A DNA stretch of 64,000 nt, taken from contig SFWF01000001.1 of the NCBI GenBank assembly GCA_004560045.1, forward strand, positions 10,180 to 74,179, written 5' to 3'. A program made the position numbers and the translations under genes. This DNA comes from a bacterium. GTDB taxonomy: Bacteria; Bacillota; Clostridia; Oscillospirales; Acutalibacteraceae. Under the pieces are notes generated by a model. The model saw nothing but the letters and a program-made list of their open reading frames with translations. It was not told where the DNA came from and searched no databases. Position 1 is the first letter of the stretch; the number at the start of each line of letters is the position of its first letter. Positions 35,078 to 42,844 of the stretch are shown in pieces.

Positions 35078-37051
35078 TTGCCCTTTAAGAAAAAACCACG
35101 TAGACGACTTTCGGCTTTATCGGTAATAATGGCTTTGGTGCTTGTATTCTACTCGACTCAGGTCTTTTCGCTTCAGGTATCAAACGCAGATATCTATATC
35201 GCTCAGGCGCAGGGTATCTCCTACCGAAAGGCCGTTATTAAGGCACAACGCGGAGAGATAATCGACTGTAACGGACGAGAGATCGCCGTTAACCGCGAAG
35301 GCTATAATATAGTGTTTAACAAAGCCTATTTCGATATGAAAAAGGCCAACGACGTTATACTTCGTCTGACAAAGCTGCTTTCCTCGAAGGATACCGACTG
35401 GGCCGATTCGCTCCCGTTAGAAAAAACCGCTCCCTACGGCTTTACCGATAACGAGGCCGCGGTAGCCTCTCTGAGAAAAAATCTCGGCCTTGCTCACTAC
35501 GCAACTGCCGTTCACTGTCTCGCCGAAATGACAGAAAGGTACGAGCTTGAGGCCTACGACGAGGCGACCCGCCGTATTATTATGGGAGTCAGGTATACCC
35601 TTGAGGCCTACGATTTCTCGGTTTCCAATCCCTTTACCTTTGCCGAGGACGTATCGAGCGAGCTTATGCAGACGATATTGGAGTCGGGAGTTATCTTAAG
35701 CGGCGTTACCATAAACGTCGTTCCCTTCCGCGAATACGTCGACGGCACCTTGGCTCCTCACCTTATCGGTACGGTAGGCCCTATCTACGCCGACGAATGG
35801 AGCAAGTATAAGGGAAAGGGCTACTCCTTCGACGATAAGGTAGGAAAAAGCGGAATTGAAGCCCTTGCCGAGGACGATCTGCACGGAACCGACGGCGAGA
35901 TAACCTATAAGATAGACGCTAAGGGAAATATCCTTTCGCGGGAGATAACAAAGCAACCTATCGCGGGCAAGACCGTCGTTTTAAACCTCGACAAAAAGAT
36001 TCAGCTCGCCACCCAGAAGTCCCTTGCCGACACCATTACCGACCTTAAGGAAAAAGGCGGAGAGGTAACGGGAGGCGCGGCGGTTATGATGGACGTTCGT
36101 ACCGGCGGAATTATCGCCAGCGCCAACTTCCCCTCTTATAATCTTGCCACCTATTCGGAGGACTTCAACAAGCTTCTTTCCAACCCGAACAATCCTCTTA
36201 ACGACCGCGCATTTCAGGGAATATATCCCCCCGGCTCTACGGTAAAGCCTGCTATTGCGGTTGCCGCCCTCGAAAACGGCAAGCTTAAGCCCGACGAGCA
36301 TATATACTGCTCTCACACCTATTATAAATATCCCGACTATACCCCCTCCTGTATGGGATATCACCGTTCTATCACCCTTAAGACTGCCCTTTCGAAATCC
36401 TGCAACTATTTCTTCTTCGAGATGGGATACCGACTCGGACTCGACAATATAAATAAGTATTTCAAGCTTTTCGGTCTCGGCACCAAGACGGGGGTCGATA
36501 TTCACGATTCCTCGGGACTTCTCGTTGAGGACACCACCTACGGCGTCGGCGGTAACACGCTTCAGGCCGCCATCGGTCAGATGAACGCCTTTACTCCCCT
36601 TCAGCTTGCGGTTTACGTTTCGACCATGGCTAACGAGGGAGTCCGCTACAAGGCAAGCCTTATCGACCGCGTAGTTTCCTACGATATGTCCAAAACCTAT
36701 AGCGAAACAAAGCCGCAGGTGCTTGAGAAATTCACCATAACCGAATCGGTTATAAAGGCGGTTAAGGAGGGTATGCTTTCGGTTACCGAGGACGGTACGG
36801 GAAGCGCCGTGTTTAAAAAGTATCCGATACAGATCGGCGGTAAGACGGGTACCTCCCAGGTCACCGACGCGGCCGACCATTCGGTCTTCGTCGGCTTCGC
36901 CCCTTACGACAAACCCGAGATCGCTATTGCTATCGTTCTTGAGCACGGCAAAAAGCGGGCGGCAAACGTGGCTAAGCCTATGCTCGACGCATATTTCTTT
37001 GCCGACGAGGTAACGGTGGATACTACCCTGCCGAATACCGTTCTTCCGTAG
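35078..37051 (+). CDS. mrdA: Class B penicillin-binding protein PBP2 (elongasome transpeptidase)
   Basis: A 657-residue transpeptidase. One N-terminal membrane helix (about 13-30), dimerisation domain (about 50-280), then transpeptidase domain. Active-site motifs: STVK in PPGSTVKPA near residue 387, SCN near 440 and KTGT in GGKTGTSQ near 590. TTG start with AAGGAG 8 bases upstream. It cross-links new strands for cell elongation with the Mre proteins; the partner RodA is not in the window. Confidence 0.93.
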   Translation: MPFKKKPRRRLSALSVIMALVLVFYSTQVFSLQVSNADIYIAQAQGISYRKAVIKAQRGEIIDCNGREIAVNREGYNIVFNKAYFDMKKANDVILRLTKLLSSKDTDWADSLPLEKTAPYGFTDNEAAVASLRKNLGLAHYATAVHCLAEMTERYELEAYDEATRRIIMGVRYTLEAYDFSVSNPFTFAEDVSSELMQTILESGVILSGVTINVVPFREYVDGTLAPHLIGTVGPIYADEWSKYKGKGYSFDDKVGKSGIEALAEDDLHGTDGEITYKIDAKGNILSREITKQPIAGKTVVLNLDKKIQLATQKSLADTITDLKEKGGEVTGGAAVMMDVRTGGIIASANFPSYNLATYSEDFNKLLSNPNNPLNDRAFQGIYPPGSTVKPAIAVAALENGKLKPDEHIYCSHTYYKYPDYTPSCMGYHRSITLKTALSKSCNYFFFEMGYRLGLDNINKYFKLFGLGTKTGVDIHDSSGLLVEDTTYGVGGNTLQAAIGQMNAFTPLQLAVYVSTMANEGVRYKASLIDRVVSYDMSKTYSETKPQVLEKFTITESVIKAVKEGMLSVTEDGTGSAVFKKYPIQIGGKTGTSQVTDAADHSVFVGFAPYDKPEIAIAIVLEHGKKRAANVAKPMLDAYFFADEVTVDTTLPNTVLP

Positions 37052-37113
37052 GCTGACGAGAGTCCGAAACCGCCCTAAAGGGCATAATTTCGACAAAAAA
37101 ATCGCATTATTGT

Positions 37114-37142
37114 TTGACAAATTCCCCTATGTATGGTAAATT
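37114..37142 (+). promoter_or_regulatory. Sigma-A promoter for MinD-like operon
   Basis: Perfect TTGACA (37114-37119), 17-base spacer and TAAATT (37137-37142), 25 bases upstream of the start. Confidence 0.7.
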
Positions 37143-37166
37143 TATTTTATTCACTTGGAGTAAGAT

Positions 37167-37901
37167 ATGATTAAAATTAAAGCAATTACCTCCGGAAAAG
37201 GCGGGGTCGGAAAATCGACCTGCTCTATCGAGCTTGCCTTTGCTCTTGAAAAGCTTGGGCAAAGGGTCTTACTTATAGACGCGGATCAGGGTATGCGATG
37301 CCTTGATATACTTCTCGGAGTAAGCGAGGGTCTCCTTTTCGACTTATCCGACGCAGTAAAGGGCAGAGACCTTTATTCCTGCCTCCTTCCTATAAAGAAG
37401 CACCCCGGAATTTTCCTTCTCCCTGCGCCTGCCGTTCAAAATCTTTTTTCGGCCGAGGAATTCGCTCTTTTTCTCGAAGGTATAGACGAGGAGCTTTTCG
37501 ATACGGTTCTTATCGACCTTCCCGCAGGAATTGACCAAGAGCTTTTTAGAGCGCTTCCTCTTTATACCGAATTTATCTGCGTCTGTAATCCCAATGCCGT
37601 TTCGGTAAGGGATGCCGCCGCGGTGGGCAAGGCCGTTAAAGAAGCCAAAAAAACGGGCACACTTATAATAAACCGTTATCAGACTTATTTTATTAAAAAC
37701 CCGATATTCAGCGACCTCGACACCATAATCGATCAGACGGGACTGACCCTTATCGGAATAGTTCCCGAAAGCGAAAAGCTTTCTCTTGCCTTTCTTTACG
37801 GCGACTTTTCCCTTAAAGGCCGCGAAGGCAAGGCGTTTACGCGAATAGGCGGCCGAATTATCGGCAAAAATATACCGCTTCCAAAGCTTAAGAAAATTTA
37901 A
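37167..37901 (+). CDS. MinD/ParA-family ATPase
   Basis: A 244-residue deviant-Walker ATPase: GKGGVGKST at residues 10-18, IDADQGMRCLDILLG near 37-51 and VLIDLPAG near 116. The size and DADQGMR block suit MinD. The C-terminus (GKNIPLPKLKKI) is basic and only weakly like the MinD membrane-targeting helix. No minC or minE is near, so a role in septum placement is likely by family but not proven. First gene of an operon with the Mgs-like gene and hisS. Confidence 0.8.
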   Translation: MIKIKAITSGKGGVGKSTCSIELAFALEKLGQRVLLIDADQGMRCLDILLGVSEGLLFDLSDAVKGRDLYSCLLPIKKHPGIFLLPAPAVQNLFSAEEFALFLEGIDEELFDTVLIDLPAGIDQELFRALPLYTEFICVCNPNAVSVRDAAAVGKAVKEAKKTGTLIINRYQTYFIKNPIFSDLDTIIDQTGLTLIGIVPESEKLSLAFLYGDFSLKGREGKAFTRIGGRIIGKNIPLPKLKKI

Positions 37902-37930
37902 CGCATAAAAAATGCGAAAGGAGTTAACCG

Positions 37931-38335
37931 ATGAACATTGCTATTATTGCACACGACGCAAAAAAAGAACTTATGGTTCAGTTTTGTATCGCTTATTGCG
38001 GTATACTGAGTCGACATACCCTGCTTGCCACCGGCGCTACGGGAAAAATGGTATCTGAAGCTACGGGACTTAATATTATTACCCTGTTAGGCGGTTCCCA
38101 CGGCGGTTCTCAGCAGATCGCCGCACGTATCGGCTGTGATGAGATCGATATGCTGCTTTTATTCCGCGACCCCATAAGCGCAAAGCCCGACGAGCCCGAT
38201 GACGCGGCTCTGCTCCGCCTTTGCGACGTACATCAGATTCCCGTTGCCACCAATATCGCAACCGCCGAGGTTCTTATCCGCGGACTCGAAAGAGGCGACC
38301 TTGACTGGCGCGAATATATGAGAAACGAAAAATAA
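37931..38335 (+). CDS. Methylglyoxal synthase homologue with altered active site
   Basis: A 134-residue MGS-fold protein aligned along its length with methylglyoxal synthase: AHDAKK near residue 7, [10 protein letters not shown] near 32, GGxxGGxQQIAA near 54, FRDPI near 78 and [14 protein letters not shown] near 104. In the E. coli enzyme the block GGDQQ carries the catalytic Asp71; here it is GGSQQ (Ser60). The active-site His98 of PHDPD is Asp here (PDEPD). The SGP phosphate loop is also changed to GGS. Conversion of dihydroxyacetone phosphate is therefore doubtful; a phosphate-sensing role is possible. AAGGAG precedes the ATG. Confidence 0.78.
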   Translation: MNIAIIAHDAKKELMVQFCIAYCGILSRHTLLATGATGKMVSEATGLNIITLLGGSHGGSQQIAARIGCDEIDMLLLFRDPISAKPDEPDDAALLRLCDVHQIPVATNIATAEVLIRGLERGDLDWREYMRNEK

Positions 38336-38353
38336 TTATCGGAGAATATACCA

Positions 38354-39649
38354 ATGGCAGAAATAAACAAGGCTCCTCGCGGTACCAACGACCTGCTCCC
38401 CGAGGACAGCTACAAATGGCAGTTTGTCGAAGACCGACTTTTAAGCACGGCAGGTCTTTACGGCTTTAAAGAAATAAGGACCCCCGTATTCGAGCATACA
38501 GAGGTCTTCGTTAAAAACGTCGGCGATACCACCGACGTCGTTCAGAAGGAAATGTACACCTTTACCGATAAAGGCGACCGCAGTATTACCCTGCGCCCCG
38601 AATTTACCGCAGGCGTTATAAGAAGCGTTATTGAGAACTCTCTTACCGCGGCGGCTCTTCCCGTAAAGGTTTGCTACTGTGGCGGTTGCTACCGCTACGA
38701 AAAGCCTCAGGCAGGACGACTCCGTGAGTTTCATCAGTTTGGCGTTGAATGTATCGGCGCCGCCTCACCTGCCGCAGACGCAGAGGTTATTTCTCTCGGA
38801 GCTCAGCTTCTCCGTGACGTCGGAATCGAGAAGATCTCGCTTGAGATAAACTCTATCGGCTGTCCCACCTGCAGAGCCGAATATCATAAGGCTCTTAAGG
38901 AATATTTCGCCGGCAAAAAGGACGAGCTTTGCGGAACCTGCAACGAGCGTCTTGACCGAAACCCCATGCGAATTCTCGACTGTAAATCTCCCGTTTGTTC
39001 AGAGATCGCAAAGGACGCTCCTGCGGTTATCGACTATTTATGTGACGACTGTCAGGCGCATTTTGACGGAGTTAAGGCTCACCTCGACGGTATGGGAATA
39101 GACTATAAGGTCAATCCCCGAATCGTTCGCGGTCTCGACTATTATACGAGAACGGTGTTCGAATTTATTTCGGGCGACATCGGTGCGCAGGCTACGGTTT
39201 GCGGCGGTGGACGTTACGACGGACTCCTTGAGCAGATGGGAAGTCAGCCTCATCCCGCCCTTGGCTTCGCTATGGGAATTGAGCGACTGCTTATGGTGCT
39301 CGAAAGTCAGGGTACCGAAATTCCGAAGCCGAAAAACTGCGACATTTATATCGCGCCTATGGGCGAGGCCGCTACCCTTAAGGCTTCTACCCTTTGCGCC
39401 GCCCTTCGTGACGAGGGCTTCGAGGCCCTTACCGACATAGTGGGAAGAGGTCTTAAGGCTCAGATGCGCTACGCTAACAAGATCGGTGCCGAGTATACCT
39501 TAGTCCTCGGAGACAGCGAGCTTGAAAGCGGAAAGGCAAAGCTCAAGCGTATGGAGACGGGCGAAGAGACCGAGGTCGAGCTCGACAAGCTTGCCGACGC
39601 GATCTACGACGCTACCTTCGCGAAGTTTTCCGACGAGCTTAATATATAA
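38354..39649 (+). CDS. hisS: Histidyl-tRNA synthetase
   Basis: A 431-residue class II synthetase. Motif 1 is PRGTNDLLP near residue 8, motif 2 RYEKPQAGRLREFHQFGVE near 113-131, the histidine-binding RGLDYYTRTVFE near 259 and motif 3 GFAMGIERLLM near 304. The C-terminal anticodon-binding domain is complete. 18 bases separate it from the Mgs-like gene, so there is no room for a T-box leader. Confidence 0.96.
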   Translation: MAEINKAPRGTNDLLPEDSYKWQFVEDRLLSTAGLYGFKEIRTPVFEHTEVFVKNVGDTTDVVQKEMYTFTDKGDRSITLRPEFTAGVIRSVIENSLTAAALPVKVCYCGGCYRYEKPQAGRLREFHQFGVECIGAASPAADAEVISLGAQLLRDVGIEKISLEINSIGCPTCRAEYHKALKEYFAGKKDELCGTCNERLDRNPMRILDCKSPVCSEIAKDAPAVIDYLCDDCQAHFDGVKAHLDGMGIDYKVNPRIVRGLDYYTRTVFEFISGDIGAQATVCGGGRYDGLLEQMGSQPHPALGFAMGIERLLMVLESQGTEIPKPKNCDIYIAPMGEAATLKASTLCAALRDEGFEALTDIVGRGLKAQMRYANKIGAEYTLVLGDSELESGKAKLKRMETGEETEVELDKLADAIYDATFAKFSDELNI

Positions 39650-39660
39650 TATGTATAAGA

Positions 39661-39696
39661 AAAGCTACGAACTCTCGTTCGTAGCTTTATTCTTTA
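39661..39696 (+). terminator. hisS terminator
   Basis: Twelve-base stem 39661-39672/39677-39688 with a TCTC loop and ATTCTTTAGTTTT after it. Confidence 0.88.
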
Positions 39697-39713
39697 GTTT
39701 TCCCTTTGTCCCC

Positions 39714-40862
39714 TCAAACAAAGGTTTTCGTTTTGTAATCCAATGCGAATTTTTCGAAAAATTCCTTGTCGGCGGTGATGCCGTTAAGCCGCAGACACTC
39801 TACGCAGGCGCCGTATATGGGCGGAAGCTCGGGCAGGCGGAAGGTTTCTCCCGTCCGCTCGGTCAGAAGCTCCAAAAAACGGGGCTCGTCGAAGAGGCTT
39901 CCCTTTGCGACTATCTCGGCATCGATACCGAAGCGCTGACGGGCGGTTTTAATTATAAGACCCAAGCGGTCGATATTGTCGCAGAGTATTTTTGATGCGA
40001 CCTTGTCTCCAAGCCTTTCGGCCTCGAAAACGGTTTTAGAAAGGGAGGTAATATGCTTCTTTCCCTTGGCATAAAGGTCGGGAATGGCCGACCAGATATC
40101 GGTACCCAGCTCTCTCTCTAAAATTTCGGTAATAAGGGTCTTTTCGCCGAAGCCGTCAAGCTGACCAAGTACGGCACGAACCGCTTCACAGCCTATATCG
40201 TAGCGGCTTCCCGTTTTATCGAAAAGGTAGCCCCAACCGCCGAGACGGTAGTCGATTCCTGCCTTTCGGACAAAGACGGTGGAGCCCGTTCCTGCCACGA
40301 GGGCGATTGAATTAAGGGGGTCATCGCCGCAGGCAAGCAGGTTTACGCAGTCGTTTCCGTTATATATCGTTATTCCCTTTCCCGAATACCTTGACGAAAG
40401 GTTTTTATTTATCTTCTGTGCGTTGTCTCCCGAAAAGCCGCCGGTTATACCAAGGAAGGCCGACTCGACCTTACAGCCGCTGGCAACGAGGGTATCGATA
40501 CCGACGCTAAGCGCTTCACAGCAGGCCTTTACACCTATGTCGTTGGGGTTGGCGGGCTCGAGTTTAAGCTTTCGGTTGATCTCTCCCTTATCGCTAAAGA
40601 GCACCATCTCGGTTTTACTTCCGCTTGAGTCGACGCCGATAAAGTAGGAACGGGCGGTCTGTTCAACCAGGGAATCGATGGAAACACCGAAAAATTCGGC
40701 TATTCGGCATATATTTTCTATGTCGGGGGGAGTCTTTCCCCTCTCCCAGGCAGAAACGGCCTGAAAGCTTACGAAAAGGCCTTCGGCAAGCTGTGACTGA
40801 GTAAGTCCCATAGCCTCGCGGTGACTTTTTATAACAGAGCCTAACTTTTTCTTATTGTACAC
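39714..40862 (-). CDS. XRE helix-turn-helix fused to BadF/BadG-type (N-acetylglucosamine-kinase-like) ATPase
   Basis: A 382-residue fusion. Residues about 5-62 form an XRE DNA-binding domain (LTQSQLAEGLFVSFQAVSAW in the recognition part). From residue 71 an ASKHA ATPase follows: FIGVDSSGSKTEMVLF (phosphate 1), GNDCVNLLACG near 172, ALVAGTGSTVFVR (phosphate 2) and LGGWGYLFDKTGS near 206. The kinase part resembles BadF/BcrA and GlcNAc kinase. Start GTG overlaps the NhaC gene by 11 bases. A sugar-sensing regulator, analogous to ROK repressors but from another fold branch, is the likely role (inference). Confidence 0.85.
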   Translation of the reverse strand: MYNKKKLGSVIKSHREAMGLTQSQLAEGLFVSFQAVSAWERGKTPPDIENICRIAEFFGVSIDSLVEQTARSYFIGVDSSGSKTEMVLFSDKGEINRKLKLEPANPNDIGVKACCEALSVGIDTLVASGCKVESAFLGITGGFSGDNAQKINKNLSSRYSGKGITIYNGNDCVNLLACGDDPLNSIALVAGTGSTVFVRKAGIDYRLGGWGYLFDKTGSRYDIGCEAVRAVLGQLDGFGEKTLITEILERELGTDIWSAIPDLYAKGKKHITSLSKTVFEAERLGDKVASKILCDNIDRLGLIIKTARQRFGIDAEIVAKGSLFDEPRFLELLTERTGETFRLPELPPIYGACVECLRLNGITADKEFFEKFALDYKTKTFV

Positions 40863-42147
40863 TCTTTTGTCTCCTTCTGAAAAAGATAAAGCAGATAGCG
40901 CTTACTCCCATAAGTATCGGATAATAGAGATAGGGCATTACGTTTATCGGGGAAATTCCCGCGAGGGTAGCGGCGGATAGCATCTGCGCACCGTAGGGAA
41001 TAATTCCCTGCCCTACCGAGCTGAATATATCGAGAAGAGAGGCCGACCGTCTCGGGGAAATACCGTATTCCTCGCTTATATCCTTGGCGATCTGACCCGA
41101 CATAACGATAGCGACCGTATTGTTTGCGGTACAGCAGTCCACAAGCAGAGCAAGACCCGAAATGCCGAGCTCGGCTCCTCTCTCGGTTTTAACAAGTCTT
41201 TTGATCTTACCGAGAATATATGTAATTCCGCCGTTTTCACGAACGAGGGCAAGTATGCAGGCGACGATTACCGAAATTACGGTTATATCGTACATACCCG
41301 TTACTCCTCCGCCGATATCGCCGAAAACGCTAAGAGGCTTTATTGTACCGAGGGACAGTCCGACGATTACCGAGACCACCGTACCGCCGATAAGAACGAT
41401 AAAGACGTTAAGGCCTATAAGAGCCCCTGCAAGCACCAGCACGTAGGGAATGACCTGAAACAGATTATAAGAAAGGTCTCCGTCGACCTTACATTCGCTA
41501 CCCATTGTAAGCAGATAGAAAAGAACTATCGAAATTACGGCGGCAGGAAGTACAATAAGAAAATTTTCCTTGAATTTGTCCTTCATCTGACAGCCCTGAG
41601 TCTTTACGGCGGCAATAGTCGTATCGGATATCATTGAAAGGTTGTCGCCGAACATAGCGCCGCTAAGGACGGCACCCGTACAGACAGCTACGTTTATATC
41701 GGTTTTTCCGCTTATTCCGACGGCTATGGGAACAAGGGCGGCAATGGTTCCCATAGAGGTTCCCATTGAAACCGAGATAAAGCAGGCGATTATAAAGAGG
41801 CCGGGGACGACGAACTGCGGCGGGATAACCGAAAGGCCGAGATTGACCGTGCTTTCTACTCCGCCTGCGGCCGAGACCGAGCCCGAAAATGCGCCTGCAC
41901 AAAGGAATATAAGGCACATCGTAACGATATTACTGTCGCCGACACCCTTTGCCATTATATTTATTTTTTCATCAAAGGAATTTTTTCGGTTCTGAAGCAT
42001 TGCGACACTAAGTGCAATTAAAAAGGCTACTATTGCGGGCATTGCGTAAAAATCCCCCGAAATAATTCCGAAGCCTAAAAACAGCACCAGAAAAACCCCT
42101 ATGGGCAAAAGGGCCGAAAGCCTGCCCTTTTCGGTGTTATTTTCCAT
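40852..42147 (-). CDS. NhaC-family Na+/H+ antiporter
   Basis: A 431-residue membrane protein with about 11-12 hydrophobic helices. SMGTSMGTIAALVPIAVG near residue 127 and GAMFGDNLSMISDTTIAAV near 160 are NhaC-family marks, the latter holding polar residues in the membrane. The substrate may be sodium/proton or organic-acid linked exchange. Overlaps the GatD-like gene and the XRE-BadF gene by 11 bases each. Confidence 0.88.
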   Translation of the reverse strand: MENNTEKGRLSALLPIGVFLVLFLGFGIISGDFYAMPAIVAFLIALSVAMLQNRKNSFDEKINIMAKGVGDSNIVTMCLIFLCAGAFSGSVSAAGGVESTVNLGLSVIPPQFVVPGLFIIACFISVSMGTSMGTIAALVPIAVGISGKTDINVAVCTGAVLSGAMFGDNLSMISDTTIAAVKTQGCQMKDKFKENFLIVLPAAVISIVLFYLLTMGSECKVDGDLSYNLFQVIPYVLVLAGALIGLNVFIVLIGGTVVSVIVGLSLGTIKPLSVFGDIGGGVTGMYDITVISVIVACILALVRENGGITYILGKIKRLVKTERGAELGISGLALLVDCCTANNTVAIVMSGQIAKDISEEYGISPRRSASLLDIFSSVGQGIIPYGAQMLSAATLAGISPINVMPYLYYPILMGVSAICFIFFRRRQKSVQ

Positions 42148-42844
42148 TTCTTTCCCTCAGTTTTTTAAGTGTTTTTTCGTAGCCCTTTCTCTCGAAAGAG
42201 AAAACGTAGTCAACAAGCTCTGTGCCCGTAAGCTTTTCGGCAAAATATTTAAGGAAGATCGGGTTTTTGACGAAAAGCGGTCCCGTAAGGTGGGTACCGA
42301 AGAGGTTTTTATAGCGTATTCCCTCGGTTTTTTGACCCTTACCGTTCGCAAGACCCATTTCTACGTTAAAGAGGGGCGAGGTAATGCCCTCGATCTCACT
42401 GCATTTATTTATAAATCCGACGAGGGTCATATCGGCCTCGGGGAAATTAACTATCGCGTCGTCGGTGGTGCGGGTCTTATTCTGTTCGGTGACGGTAAAG
42501 GGGAAAATACCGAGACCTTCAAACTCGCCTAAGAAGGAGGTTATTTTTTCGCCCAGCATTTCGAAGGAGTTTCCCGTAAGCAGGAGGAATTTTCCGTCCT
42601 CGACGTACTGCGCCAGGATGTCGCGGTTTTCCTTAAGGTCGTCAAGGGCCAGCTTCATATTTTCCTCGCTTCCCGAGCCGATATAGATAAGGTCGTATTC
42701 GGAAAGCTCTACCTCGTCGCCGAGGCTTTTTTTATCGAGAGCAAACTCGATACCGTTCAGCTCCAGCATACGGCAGAGGGCAGAAAGGTTCGCATAATCT
42801 CCGTAGAGGTTCATTAAATCGTGATAAAGATGTAATATTTTCAT
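42137..42844 (-). CDS. GatD-like class I glutamine amidotransferase homologue lacking the catalytic Cys and His
   Basis: A 235-residue homologue of GatD, partner of MurT in amidating D-glutamate of lipid II. It aligns without gaps with the S. aureus sequence as I recall it around both catalytic residues. ICGGYQFLG with nucleophile Cys94 is here LTGNSFEMLG, Gly91 at the Cys position. GTYLHGP with His189 is GTHLTGP, Thr187 at the His position. Other blocks (YIGSGSEEN, EGLGI, YKNLFGT) are kept. It therefore should not hydrolyse glutamine by the known mechanism. Start overlaps the MurT stop (TAATG). Confidence 0.8.
   Translation of the reverse strand: MKILHLYHDLMNLYGDYANLSALCRMLELNGIEFALDKKSLGDEVELSEYDLIYIGSGSEENMKLALDDLKENRDILAQYVEDGKFLLLTGNSFEMLGEKITSFLGEFEGLGIFPFTVTEQNKTRTTDDAIVNFPEADMTLVGFINKCSEIEGITSPLFNVEMGLANGKGQKTEGIRYKNLFGTHLTGPLFVKNPIFLKYFAEKLTGTELVDYVFSFERKGYEKTLKKLRERNGK

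Noticed and set aside
35981..37120. 379-codon minus-strand frame opposite PBP2
   Set aside because: PBP2 has all active-site motifs on the plus strand; the opposite frame has none.
38336..38353. T-box riboswitch for hisS
   Set aside because: Only 18 bases separate hisS from the upstream gene.
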